A stretch of DNA of 64,000 bases from DYJB01 sp963777165 (GTDB lineage Bacteria; Chloroflexota; Anaerolineae; Anaerolineales; E44-bin32). Where the stretch lies: the NCBI GenBank assembly GCA_963777165.1, contig CAVZPO010000028.1:47156-111155 (forward strand). Direction: 5' to 3'. Positions 7,452 through 16,163 of this stretch are shown here, piece after piece. The notes under the pieces are model-generated. The model was not told where the DNA came from. It made no database searches and saw only the letters and a program-made list of their open reading frames with translations. The translations under genes were made by a program, and so were the position numbers. How positions within the stretch are numbered: the first letter of the stretch is position 1; each line of letters starts with the position of its first letter.

Positions 7452-8492
7452 TCAGGCGACTGCCCACCAGTCCTTCCCCTCCGCCAGCCCTAGATCGTCG
7501 ATCTGCTGCCGCACGAGACCCCGGGCCCCGCGCGCACCCACCGCGGCCAGCAAGACCGGCAGTGGGCTTCGCCGCCACCACGTCAGGAACTCACCCGGCC
7601 CGATTACCGGAAGCCCTCGCCGTGTGCGGCCGATCTTGGCCGGATCGATATCTACGAACGCCACCAGCGGAACGCCTTCGGCCAGCAACAGGCGCGAGAG
7701 GCGCTTGCCCACGATGCCGGCTCCCCACACAATCACCGACTGTCTGCCTAGCAACGGGCCGCGCGACAGGTAGAAGACCTTGGCGCTCAGGAAGCGGTCG
7801 ATTGCATAGCGCGGGTCGCCGTGCGTCAGCCGGCCGGCATGCTCCCGCCATGCGAACAACGTCCGGGGGACCTTGGCGAATCGGCCTCCGGCCGCGTGCA
7901 GCCGCAGCCACAGGTCGTAGTCTTCCGGCCAGCCGTGGTCCTGGTATCCCCCGACGCGCAGGATCCACTCCGCCCTCATCAACACCGACGGGTGAACGAG
8001 CGGGCTCTCGACATAGATCTCGCGGGCGATGGCCTCGGGGGTGATCAGGCTGTTCTGCCAATCGAGATACAGCGCCAGTCCCGGGCCAACCTCCCGCAGC
8101 GGAAAGGCCTCCACCAGACAGCCGACGGCGGCCAGGTCCGGCTGCTCCGCCAGCAGCGCCTCTTGTGCCGCCAGCCGCTCGGGGTGAGATCGATCATCGG
8201 CATCCATGCGTGCGATCAGCGGCGCCCTGCATGCGGCCAGTCCGGCGTTGAGCGATTCGATCAGCCCCCGGTGCGAGCAGCGCAGGACCCGCACCCGTCC
8301 GTCGCGCTCCGCCCAACGTTCGAGCCGCTCGGCGGTGCCATCTTCCGAGCCGTCGTCGACGGCCACGACCTCCAGGTCGAGCAGCGACTGCTTCAGGATG
8401 GAGTCGACGGCCTCGTCGAGCGTGGCGGATGCGTTGCGGCAGGGAAGCAGAACGGAGATTCGGGGGGACGTGGCGGACACGCGGGCTGTCAC
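7452..8492 (-). CDS. Family 2 glycosyltransferase with C-terminal Rossmann-like domain
   Basis: This 346-residue protein has a GT-A glycosyltransferase domain in the first 230 residues. It starts ISVLLPCRNASATLDEAV and contains EVVAVDDGSEDGT and the metal-binding ARMDADD, then the acceptor-side motif GWPEDYDLWLRL. Residues about 245-340 form a second domain with a dinucleotide-binding-like fingerprint (VIVWGAGIVGKRLSRLL) and a FVDIDPAKIG strand end. This fusion suggests the enzyme may use or sense a nucleotide cofactor, or that the second domain modifies the sugar; both are inferences. The start is a GTG at 8490-8492 with no strong ribosome-binding site, so a slightly shorter form is possible. 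It follows the ABC permeases by 40 bases. Confidence 0.85.
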   Translation of the reverse strand: MTARVSATSPRISVLLPCRNASATLDEAVDSILKQSLLDLEVVAVDDGSEDGTAERLERWAERDGRVRVLRCSHRGLIESLNAGLAACRAPLIARMDADDRSHPERLAAQEALLAEQPDLAAVGCLVEAFPLREVGPGLALYLDWQNSLITPEAIAREIYVESPLVHPSVLMRAEWILRVGGYQDHGWPEDYDLWLRLHAAGGRFAKVPRTLFAWREHAGRLTHGDPRYAIDRFLSAKVFYLSRGPLLGRQSVIVWGAGIVGKRLSRLLLAEGVPLVAFVDIDPAKIGRTRRGLPVIGPGEFLTWWRRSPLPVLLAAVGARGARGLVRQQIDDLGLAEGKDWWAVA

Positions 8493-8532
8493 GGACTTCT
8501 GAAGCCCATAGGGGCTACCGAAGTCGGAATCG

Positions 8533-9507
8533 CTACACGACCTCGACCTTGGTCCCGCGCCCGAGGCGCGGGTCGAGCGCGTCTCGCAGGCCGTCGCCGA
8601 GGAGGTTGAATCCGAGCACGGTCAGAGTGATCGCCAGACCGGGGAAGAACACCAGGTGTGGCGCGGTGAAGACCTGGTTGCGCTCGGCGCTCAGCATCGA
8701 CCCCCATTCGGGAGTCGGCGGCTGCGCACCCAACCCCAGGAACGAGAGCGCCGCAGCGCTCAGGATGGCCGAGGCCACCTCCAGCGTCCCGAGCACGATC
8801 AGCGGCGTGACGGCGTTTGGCAGCACCGAGACGAGCAGGATGCGGGCGGTGCCGGCGCCCAGGGCCTTCGACGCCGCCACGAAGTTGGTCTCCTTGACCG
8901 ACAACACGCTGGCGCGCATCACCCGGGCGTAGGCCGGGATGGTGACGATGCCGATCGCCAGCAGCGCGTTGATCAGACCGGGCCCAAGGACGGATACGAT
9001 GGCTATCGCCAACAGCAGGGAAGGGAAAGCCAGCAGAACGTCCATGACACGCATGATGACGTTGTCCAGCCATCCACCCAGGTAACCGGCCAGCGCGCCC
9101 AGCGTCGTCCCGATGACAATGGCGAACCCGACGGTGGTAAACCCGATGATCAGTGAGAAGCGCGAGCCGAAAATCATCCGGCTGAAGTAATCGCGCACGT
9201 TGCCGTCCACGCCCAGGATATGCTCCGGCTGTTCCGCCGGGCATCCGAGCAGATGGATGCAGGGACCCGACCGCTTCTTGACGCCTTCCTCGAGGCCGAT
9301 CAGCACCTGATCCGGCGCAAACGGTGCGATAAGAGGGGCCAGGACAGCCGTGGCGACCAGGATTCCCAGAATCGCGATGCCGACGACCGCCGAGCGCCGC
9401 TGCAGCAAGCGTCGGAAGGTCGTGCGCCACAGACTGGTGGGCTCGCCCCCCAGTGATTCGGCGTCCAACCGAAGCCCTTCCGCCACCACGCGGTCGCTGG
9501 CCGTCAT
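8533..9507 (-). CDS. DppC/OppC-type ABC transporter permease
   Basis: This 324-residue inner-membrane permease belongs to the dipeptide/oligopeptide/nickel ABC importer family. A cytosolic N-terminus precedes helix 1 (about residues 40-62). The family's EAA-like loop appears as AASKALGAGTARILLVSVLPN (about 235-255). The acidic extracytoplasmic loop with two cysteines (CIHLLGC) is typical of DppC-type subunits. The ATG at 9505-9507 lies ten bases after the stop of the DppB-type gene. It pairs with that permease to form the channel. No ATPase subunits are encoded nearby, so they must be elsewhere. The substrate is probably peptides but could be another small solute. Confidence 0.92.
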   Translation of the reverse strand: MTASDRVVAEGLRLDAESLGGEPTSLWRTTFRRLLQRRSAVVGIAILGILVATAVLAPLIAPFAPDQVLIGLEEGVKKRSGPCIHLLGCPAEQPEHILGVDGNVRDYFSRMIFGSRFSLIIGFTTVGFAIVIGTTLGALAGYLGGWLDNVIMRVMDVLLAFPSLLLAIAIVSVLGPGLINALLAIGIVTIPAYARVMRASVLSVKETNFVAASKALGAGTARILLVSVLPNAVTPLIVLGTLEVASAILSAAALSFLGLGAQPPTPEWGSMLSAERNQVFTAPHLVFFPGLAITLTVLGFNLLGDGLRDALDPRLGRGTKVEVV

Positions 9508-9517
9508 GGTTGGGTCC

Positions 9518-10597
9518 TCATTGCAGCCTCACGCGCGGGTCGAGCAGCGTATAGCTCAGGTCCACCACTAGATTCACCATCACGTAGCCGAATGCCACCA
9601 CGAGCGTGAAGGCTTGGATGATGGGATAGTCGCGGGCGGTGATCGCCTCGAACAGCGCCCGCCCGACGCCGGACAATCCGAAGATCGTCTCGGTGAGCAC
9701 CGCCCCGCCCAGCAGGCCGCCCAGGGACAGGCCGATGATCGTGACCACCGGGAGCAGCGCGTTGCGCAGCGCGTGCTTCATGATCACCGTGCGGTACGGC
9801 ACGCCCTTGGCCTTGGCGGCGCGGATGTACTCCCTCCCCAGCACCTCCAGCAGGCTGGAGCGTGTCATGCGGGCGATGATTGCCATGGGGATGGTACTCA
9901 GCGCCACTGAAGGCAGGATCAGGTGCTTGAGCGTATCGCCGAGCACCTTCCAGTCGGCAGTGAGGATCGAGTTGAAGACGTACAGGTTGGAGAAAAAGTT
10001 CAGCAGTTTGAACGTCCCGGTTTCGGGATCGACCCCCCAGCCAAAGACCTCGTAGAACGGCACCGAGCTGATGCCGGCGGTCAGCCGGCCGGAGGGCGGC
10101 AGCCAGAACGGCGTGTCCTTCAAGACCAGGGCGAAGAAGTAGGCCAGCATCAGCCCGAGCCAAAAGACCGGCATCGAGACCCCGATGTTGGCGCCGACCA
10201 TCGTCACCACATCGGTGGTGGTGTTGTGCTTCATGGCCGAGAGCATCCCCAGCGGGATGCCGACGATCACAGCCAGCGTCAGGGCCGCCAGGCTGAGTTC
10301 GATCGTCATCGGCAGCCGTTCGACCAGGATCAGCGACACCGGCCGACTGAAGCGGATCGAAGTGCCGAAATCCCCCTGCAGCACATCGGTCATGTAGATC
10401 CCGAACTGCACATAGATCGGGCGGTCCAGCCCCCGGTCGCGGATGAACTGTTCGCACACGGCCGGCGTGGCCTTCTCGCCCAGGATGGCGGTGCACGGAT
10501 CGCCGGGGATCATGCGCGCCAGGGCGAACGTAACCAGCAGGATCCCGAGTAGAACAGGGATCGAGGACAAGAGCCGGCGGATGGTGTACTGAAGCAT
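9518..10597 (-). CDS. DppB/OppB-type ABC transporter permease
   Basis: This 359-residue inner-membrane permease begins MLQYTIRRLLSSIPVLLGIL, the standard DppB start, with helix 1 at residues 9-30. The cysteine-containing loop after helix 1 and the EAA-like stretch REYIRAAKAKGVPYRTVIMKH (about 270-290) match the family. It has a large extracytoplasmic insertion (about residues 165-240) holding an aromatic-rich region. It lies between the binding-protein gene and the DppC-type gene on the same strand, separated from the binding protein by a 15-base-pair stem-loop. It forms a heterodimeric channel with the DppC-type subunit. Confidence 0.92.
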   Translation of the reverse strand: MLQYTIRRLLSSIPVLLGILLVTFALARMIPGDPCTAILGEKATPAVCEQFIRDRGLDRPIYVQFGIYMTDVLQGDFGTSIRFSRPVSLILVERLPMTIELSLAALTLAVIVGIPLGMLSAMKHNTTTDVVTMVGANIGVSMPVFWLGLMLAYFFALVLKDTPFWLPPSGRLTAGISSVPFYEVFGWGVDPETGTFKLLNFFSNLYVFNSILTADWKVLGDTLKHLILPSVALSTIPMAIIARMTRSSLLEVLGREYIRAAKAKGVPYRTVIMKHALRNALLPVVTIIGLSLGGLLGGAVLTETIFGLSGVGRALFEAITARDYPIIQAFTLVVAFGYVMVNLVVDLSYTLLDPRVRLQ

Positions 10598-10661
10598 GGC
10601 GAGATTTTACCGTCCGACCCTCGAAATGGGCAAGCCGGAGTTGCCGATCAAGAGGCAAGCA

Positions 10662-10697
10662 ACACGCGGGATGGCCAGGGTCGGCCATCCCGCGTGT
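10662..10697 (-). other. Perfect 15-bp stem-loop between binding-protein and permease genes
   Basis: Arms at 10662-10676 and 10683-10697 are perfectly complementary with a six-base loop. It lies 42 bases after the binding-protein stop and 65 bases before the DppB-type start. There is no U-run on the transcribed strand. Such structures in ABC operons commonly protect the upstream message from 3' decay or partly terminate transcription, giving excess binding protein. A matching element occurs in the pst operon at 43222-43254. Confidence 0.75.
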
Positions 10698-10739
10698 CTA
10701 AGTCAGAAGCAACGCGCGGTCACGCAGCCGAGGAAGAAC

Positions 10740-12447
10740 TTACCCCGGAGCTGCGGCGCCCCACAGGTTGCCCCACAGCGTCATCCAGTACTCGTAGGCG
10801 CCGGTGTTGCCGACGTGCAGCGGGCTGGTGCTGTCGATGCCCGCGATGAACGACGCCACGACGTCATTGGCGTCGAAGTCGGTGCCGTCATGGAACTTGA
10901 CGCCCTGGCGCAGCGTGCACGTCCAGACCTTCAGGTCCTCACTCGGCGCACACACCTCGGCCAGCGCCGGTTCCACGGCGGTGCCGTTGATCTCGTAGCT
11001 GTACAGCGCCTGTCCAAACTGCTCGCAGGCACGCAGCGACTCGCCGTCGGTCTCATCCTGGCAGAACAGGCTGATCGGCTCGGCGTTCTGCATCCAGACG
11101 AAGGTCGTGCGATCGCCCGGTGCAGTCACGCTGAACGTCTCGTTCGTCAGCGGGCTGGCCTGCGGATTGACCACGTCGGCGCGGTAGGCCGTCGCCGAAC
11201 CACCGTGCGCCACCGGGATCATGGGCACCAGGTCACGGATGGCGTTGTTGGCGGTGACATACAGCGGCTCAGCAACCGCCGGATCGGCGATCTGGGCTGC
11301 CTCAGCCAGCGTCTCATAGATCTCGGGGAACGGGTTGCCGAACTGAAGCTTATTGCCGCTGAAGTGGAAGTCCAGGAAGTTGGTCACGTGGGGGTAGTCG
11401 GCACCCCAGCCCAGCAGGTGGAAGCCGTCGAGCGTGCCGGCGTTGGCCGCCTCGATGAAGGCGCCCGACTCCATGACCACGATCTCGGCGTCGATGTTCA
11501 GGTTGGCCTTGAGCTGGGCCTGGATCTCCTCCGCCACGCGGCGCTACCTCAGGCAGGTAGCCACGGACGACATCGCGGTAGAACAGCTTGGTCTTGAAGC
11601 CGTCGGGGAATCCGGCGGTTGCCAGAAGCGCCTTCCCCGCGGCCGGGTCGAAGGTGTACCACTCGTCCCCGACGCAGCCATTGGGGATGGCGCAAGGCGT
11701 GAAGTACGTCGCTGCCTCGGATCCCGCCGGGTAGAAGGTATCGACGATCCGCTGGCGGTCGATGCCCATCGCCACCGCCTGGCGGACTTCCTTGATGTCG
11801 AACGGCGCAAACGTGTTGTTCATCCCGATGTAGAACACGTTCAGCGCCGGGCGAACCATCAGCTGCAGGTCCGGGTCGGCTTCGACCACGGCGAAGTCAT
11901 CCGGGCCGACGTTGTCGATCCCGTCGACCGTCCCGGACTGCAACTCCAGCAGGCGGGCGGCGGACTCAGCGGTCCAGCGGAAGACGAGCGTGTCGGTCGC
12001 GGCCGGCTCGCCCCAGTAGTCGGGGAACTTGGTGAAGGTCAGGCTCTCGCCCCGCGTCCACTCGGACACCATGTAGGGGCCGGTGCCGACGGGGTGGTCG
12101 AGGCGCGATCCGGCGGCGGTGTTGGCTTCCAGCCATTCCTGCGGGTAGATCCCGAAGGGGCTGAAGGCGATCTTGGACAGAAACGCCGGGTCAGGCACAC
12201 ACATCGTGAACTTGACCGTGAACTGATCCACCGCCTCGACCGACGCCACGGTGGTCCCGTTGGCGCAGTCACCGGCGCCGGAGATCCCGGCATACGGCGG
12301 GGGCGCTTCCGTGACGACCGGTGCAGCGGTAGCCGGTGCCTCGGTCATTGCCGGCGCTTCGGTGGGCGTGGCCTGGGCACAACCGGCCAAGACCATGCTC
12401 GCCAATACCAGCAAGCCAATAGCAGAAGTTAGCGTTCGGCGTGACAC
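10740..12447 (-). CDS. Family-5 solute-binding lipoprotein in circularly permuted order (frameshifted)
   Basis: This is the binding protein of the adjacent permeases. A GTG start (12445-12447) follows GGAGGAG. A signal peptide with lipobox LAGC (about residues 19-22) and a Pro/Ala/Glu linker come next. The mature part starts in the middle of the usual fold (VASVEAVDQFTVKFTM), runs through GTGPYMVSEW, the ligand-binding and C-terminal parts (ADYPHVTNFLDFHF), and only then gives what is normally the N-terminal part: TTFVWMQNAEPISL and WTCTLRQGVKFHDGTDF (10740 to about 11108). The domain order is thus circularly permuted. Separately, the frame shifts once near 11535-11555, between RGYLPEV and VAEEIQAQL. 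Alignment is smooth on both sides, so this is probably a consensus error. The ligand is probably a peptide. Confidence 0.87.
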
Positions 12448-12593
12448 AGATTCTCCTCCTGAGTTGACGTAGAAAAAGCGGCTGACGATCCGGCCAGGAT
12501 CACACGGGCCCTCACCTCCCTTGTGTCTGTACCGATGGGAAGGGCCACGCCTGGGGGGGCCCCCGACGCGCGGCCGAGTTGGAGCAATGAGAG

Positions 12594-12635
12594 ATGATAC
12601 CTCAGGTTCTCCTCCCCGTCAATGTCCACATTGAC
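12594..12635 (-). promoter_or_regulatory. Promoter with overlapping perfect palindrome for the ABC operon
   Basis: On the minus strand, TTGACG (12617-12622) and TATCAT (12594-12599) are separated by 17 bases, a near-consensus housekeeping promoter. A perfect inverted repeat, gtcaatgt-cc-acattgac (12618-12635), overlaps and extends upstream of the -35 box, a typical position for a repressor or activator operator. The predicted leader to the GTG start is about 140 bases. The regulator is not identified. Confidence 0.7.
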
Positions 12636-12708
12636 TATTTGGCGGCCGACCCTCGGATCGGCGGCGACAACGACGCTCGTTCTTGCCTCTTGGAACGGAT
12701 GTGAACGA

Positions 12709-12736
12709 TTGCATCCTCCCTGCCGACGCCTACAAT
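12709..12736 (+). promoter_or_regulatory. Probable promoter of the MFS transporter gene
   Basis: TTGCAT (12709-12714) and TACAAT (12731-12736) are 16 bases apart. The predicted transcript start is about 20 bases before the chosen ATG at 12765 and leaves room for the AGAGGTG ribosome-binding site. Confidence 0.5.
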
Positions 12737-12764
12737 GGCCGGACCCTTCGACAAGAGGTGCAGC

Positions 12765-13973
12765 ATGACGCCACGCTTCCCCTGGGGCCGGACCTTCCTG
12801 CTGGGCTTCGGCTTCTTCGGCATCAGCATCCTGTGGCCGCTGTTCAACAGCCTGATCCCGCCGATGCTCGAGGACCTGGGCCTCTCTGCCCTGGTGATCG
12901 GGTTCATTCTCACCTGGGACAACATCATCAACATGTTTGTCCAGCCCTGGATCGGAAGCCTGTCCGATCGGACGCGCTCGCGCTTCGGGCGGCGCAAGCC
13001 GTTCTTGATGCTGGGCGCGCCGCTGGCGGCAATCTTCTTCATCCTCGTCCCGTTTGTCCGCGAGAACTTCGTCCTGATCGCCCTGGCCATTCTGGGCACC
13101 AACGTCGGCATGGCGCTGTTTCGATCCCCGACCATCGCCTACCTGGGCGACCTGTTCCTGCCCGGGGAGCGCAGCAAGGCCAATGGCGTGATCAACCTGA
13201 TGGGCGGGTTGGGCGGAGCGGTGGCCCTTTTCGGCGGCGGCGCCCTGTACAAGCTCGGCGTTCCATTGCCCTTCATCGTCGGCGCCGGCGTGATGCTGGT
13301 CGCCATCCTGGTCGTCCTGTTGGCAGTCCGCGAGCCGGCCGCCCCGTCCTCCGTGGCCGGCGAGGCGACTCCTGGGCTGCGCGACGCGATTCGCCAGGTG
13401 GCCACCGGCCCGGACGTCAGCGGCCTGTACCTGCTGGCCGCGATCTTCGCCTGGTTCGTCGGCTGGAACGCCATGGAGGCCTTTTTCACCATCTACGCCC
13501 GCAGCGTCCTGGGCGTTTCGGTCGGAAGCGGCACACAGATGCTGACTGCCTTCGCCGCGGCGCTGATCGTGTTCGCGATTCCCAGCGGGTTGATTGCCAC
13601 ACGCGTCGGCCGCAAGCCGACGATCCTGACCGGGCTGATCGGCATGCTGCTCGGGCTCGCGGTCGGCGCCTTCGTGCGCAATCCCACGCTCCTGCTCGTC
13701 GTTCTGGGAGTGATGGGCGGCTTCTGGGCGTTGGTCAACATCAATTCGCTGCCGATGATCTACGACCTGTCCGGGCAGAAGAGCATCGGCGCTTACACCG
13801 GGCTGTACTACTTCGCCTCGTCGGCGGCGGCGATCACCGGGCCGATTCTCGGCGGCCAGTTGATCGACCTGACCGGCCCGGCGTCGATCTGGATCTTCAG
13901 TGCTATCTTCATGGCCGGCGCCATCGGCTGTATGCTGCTGGTCAGGCCGAAGGCGGCCGTCATTCCGGCGTGA
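12765..13973 (+). CDS. Major facilitator superfamily transporter (SLC45/sugar-like)
   Basis: This 402-residue protein has twelve predicted transmembrane helices. Helix 2 and the following loop carry TWDNIINMFVQPWIGSLSD followed by RTRSRFGRRKPF, the signature of sucrose/SLC45-type and related glycoside-cation symporters. The second half has the matching loop ATRVGRKPTIL. I chose the ATG at 12765 because AGAGGTG precedes it; the ATG 30 bases upstream has no ribosome-binding site and lies within the promoter. The gene is monocistronic, followed by a strong hairpin. A sugar or related substrate is inferred from the loop motif only. Confidence 0.85.
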   Translation: MTPRFPWGRTFLLGFGFFGISILWPLFNSLIPPMLEDLGLSALVIGFILTWDNIINMFVQPWIGSLSDRTRSRFGRRKPFLMLGAPLAAIFFILVPFVRENFVLIALAILGTNVGMALFRSPTIAYLGDLFLPGERSKANGVINLMGGLGGAVALFGGGALYKLGVPLPFIVGAGVMLVAILVVLLAVREPAAPSSVAGEATPGLRDAIRQVATGPDVSGLYLLAAIFAWFVGWNAMEAFFTIYARSVLGVSVGSGTQMLTAFAAALIVFAIPSGLIATRVGRKPTILTGLIGMLLGLAVGAFVRNPTLLLVVLGVMGGFWALVNINSLPMIYDLSGQKSIGAYTGLYYFASSAAAITGPILGGQLIDLTGPASIWIFSAIFMAGAIGCMLLVRPKAAVIPA

Positions 13974-13996
13974 GCGAGCGCCTCTTGAGTCGAGCC

Positions 13997-14024
13997 CATC
14001 GGGCGCCCGCGCGGGCGCCCGATG
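13997..14024 (+). terminator. Perfect 14-bp GC-rich hairpin after the MFS gene
   Basis: Bases 13997-14024 form one uninterrupted palindrome (14-base arms) 24 bases after the MFS stop. There is no T-run, so it is either a GC-driven terminator or an RNA-end structure. The rest of the roughly 300-base gap to 14274 shows no convincing gene. Confidence 0.55.
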
Positions 14025-14273
14025 CGTCCCGGCCTCTGAGCCAGTTTCCGCGGCGGCCTTCCTCTGCGCCTCTGCACGCGAATCCCACCTGGCCGACGCA
14101 GTGCCTGCCCGAATGACTTACCCCATTCAGGCTCGCAATCCCTTGGCTGCCCGAGTGCTCCGGGCTATCATTCGCCGCGAAGTCACCGCCCGCGTTTGCC
14201 TTCGCCAGCGTGTCAATCGAGTCCGAGCTGTCCTTCTTCCACCCAATTGGAGGACGAGCGACAGGGAGGCAGT

Positions 14274-14783
14274 ATGAACGAGTTCCTGCACCAACCCGGG
14301 TTCCTGGGCACCAACGCCAACTGGGCAGCCGACATGACGCTGGTGATGATCCTGTTGAGCTCCGGGCTGTTCACCCTGGGCGTCTGGCTGATCCGGCGCA
14401 AGCAGGTGACGGCTCATCGCTGGGTGCAGACAAGTGCCGCGGCGCTGAACGCCGGCCTGGTCGCCTGGATGATGCTCCTGCCGTTTCGCGATTTTGTCTC
14501 GCCCGGGATCCCGTCCAAGGCAGGCGAGCCCTTCTACTCCATCTCGATTCTTCACGGCCTGATCGGCGCCTCGGGGCTCCTTCTGGGGGTGTTCGTCGTG
14601 CTGCGGGCCAACGGTCTGGTCCCCAAGCCGCTGCGATTCTCGAACTACCGTCTGTTCATGCGTATCTCGTACGGCCTGTACATGCTGGCCACACTGCTTG
14701 GGGTCCTGGTCTACCTGACCTGGTTCGTGTGGTCCGCAAATCCCCCCAGCTACGGCCTGGTGCCTGGCCTTCCACTCGTCTGA
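14274..14783 (+). CDS. DUF420 family membrane protein
   Basis: This 169-residue integral membrane protein has four hydrophobic helices (about residues 20-40, 50-68, 85-105 and 125-148). Conserved histidines occur at TAHRW (about 45) and SILHGLIGA (about 85), as in the DUF420 family, whose members often accompany heme-copper oxidase assembly genes. The start follows GGGAGG at 14265. No oxidase genes are nearby. The function is not established; a role in respiratory membrane assembly is inference from family context. Confidence 0.8.
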   Translation: MNEFLHQPGFLGTNANWAADMTLVMILLSSGLFTLGVWLIRRKQVTAHRWVQTSAAALNAGLVAWMMLLPFRDFVSPGIPSKAGEPFYSISILHGLIGASGLLLGVFVVLRANGLVPKPLRFSNYRLFMRISYGLYMLATLLGVLVYLTWFVWSANPPSYGLVPGLPLV

Positions 14784-14883
14784 GGACCCCACGCGTTCCT
14801 CCGGATCGGACGTGCCGCCTCTCATCTAGACCCGGATGGCTGGCGGCTGAACCCGACGCCGCTTCGCTCCCTTCCGATGCGCG

Positions 14884-15714
14884 TCACGGAGTCGGCGGCA
14901 CCTTCAGCAGCGCGCCGATGGCGAAGCCCACCATCGCGCTCAGCGTCCCGATGGCCGCCATCTCCAGTCCATTGCGCAGCGGACGGCCGATCGTCAGGCG
15001 CCCCTTGGCCGCGCCTACCCCAAACAGCACCAGCGCGGTCGCCACGATCGACAGGAGGATACTCGCCCCGATCGGGAAGATGAGGAACGGCAGCAGAGGG
15101 ACGAGCGAGCCGACGATAGCCGCAAGCCCTACGACCCACGCCGCACGGAACGCCGCCCGCCGATCCACCGGCCCCAGCTGGTGTTCCTCCGCCATCATCA
15201 CGGCCACCCAGACATCCGGGTTGGCCGTGATCGTCTCGACGATCTGCTCGAGCAGGTCGCCGCTGAACCCTTTGAGCTGGTAGATCTCGCGCACCTCGTC
15301 GCGTTCCAGGTGCGGATGGCGCTCGATGTGGCGGTACTCCCGCGACCGCTCGCTCTCGAAGACGTCGGCGTCAGCCAGCGTGGAGGTATAGGCCACGGCC
15401 CCCATCGAAACCGACTCGGCAAAGGTCGCCGCCAGGCCCGCCACCAGTACGATGCGCGTGTCCTGGGTGGCGGCCGCCACGCCGAGGACGACGCCCAGGA
15501 CATTCACCAGGCCGTCCTGACCTCCCAGGATGATGTCCGAGAGTGCCGAGGCGCGCCGGTGCGGGTCGGGTCCAAGATGCAACACCGATCCGCCTCTCTC
15601 CCCTCCCCCCTGTCTCCCCGCCAAACCTACCAGGCTCAAGTCTCGAGTTCCCTGCCTCTGTTCGACCCGTTGCCGCTCGATGGTCCGATCGAATTGCTGC
15701 TCTTGCTCTGACAT
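14884..15714 (-). CDS. VIT1/CCC1 family transporter (iron/manganese)
   Basis: This 276-residue protein has the VIT1/CCC1 signature ILGGQDGLVNVLGVVLGVA in helix 1 (about residues 60-80) and ESVSMGAVAYTS in helix 2. A charged helical domain (about 118-190, rich in Glu and His) corresponds to the cytosolic metal-binding domain, and three more helices close the protein. Members export Fe(II) or Mn(II) from the cytosol or load storage compartments. The N-terminal 55 residues are basic and poorly conserved. The ATG at 15712-15714 follows a ggagaag sequence. An ArsR-type regulator gene lies upstream on the same strand, suggesting metal-responsive control. Confidence 0.85.
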   Translation of the reverse strand: MSEQEQQFDRTIERQRVEQRQGTRDLSLVGLAGRQGGGERGGSVLHLGPDPHRRASALSDIILGGQDGLVNVLGVVLGVAAATQDTRIVLVAGLAATFAESVSMGAVAYTSTLADADVFESERSREYRHIERHPHLERDEVREIYQLKGFSGDLLEQIVETITANPDVWVAVMMAEEHQLGPVDRRAAFRAAWVVGLAAIVGSLVPLLPFLIFPIGASILLSIVATALVLFGVGAAKGRLTIGRPLRNGLEMAAIGTLSAMVGFAIGALLKVPPTP

Positions 15715-15851
15715 CCGTTCTTCTCCGCTTGGCCTTCCTTCGTCGATCCGCCCCGCTCCGGGCGCACCCCGAGGCCGTCGAATGCCATTCCAACCCTCGC
15801 CCTGGGAATCACAACTGTGTTCCAGGCGTCACGTAGTCTCGGACTTTGGTG

Positions 15852-16163
15852 TCAGGCGGAGCGTGGAGGTTGGAGGACTGCGAAGACGGGAGAAGACGTC
15901 GGGGTGGGCGAACCCGAAAAGCACAGGTGGATAAGAGGGTTCGCCCATGCCAGGACCGGCAGCGCCAGTAGGCCGCGCTGCCCCTCGGGGTGATCGTCCG
16001 CGGCGTGAACATGCGAGGTCTGTGCACCCTCGCCGGCATCGATGCACCCGGGCAGGTCCACCACCAGTACGGCGATGCCCTGCAATGCCAGGGCCAGGGC
16101 ACACCACCCGATGAGCACGCGGCCGGTGCGACGGGTCTCAGGCTGGCTAGTCCTCGAGGACAT
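15852..16163 (-). CDS. Hypothetical small membrane protein behind the ArsR gene
   Basis: This is a possible 103-residue protein with one hydrophobic helix (GRVLIGWCALALALQGIAV, about residues 14-32), a short His/Asp patch (TSHVHAADDH) and a second weakly hydrophobic stretch. Its ATG overlaps the end of the ArsR gene by 17 bases with a GGGGTGG sequence before it, so it could be co-translated. The C-terminus is low-complexity. I do not recognise it; it may be the damaged start of a metal transporter or not a gene at all. Confidence 0.35.
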   Translation of the reverse strand: MSSRTSQPETRRTGRVLIGWCALALALQGIAVLVVDLPGCIDAGEGAQTSHVHAADDHPEGQRGLLALPVLAWANPLIHLCFSGSPTPTSSPVFAVLQPPRSA

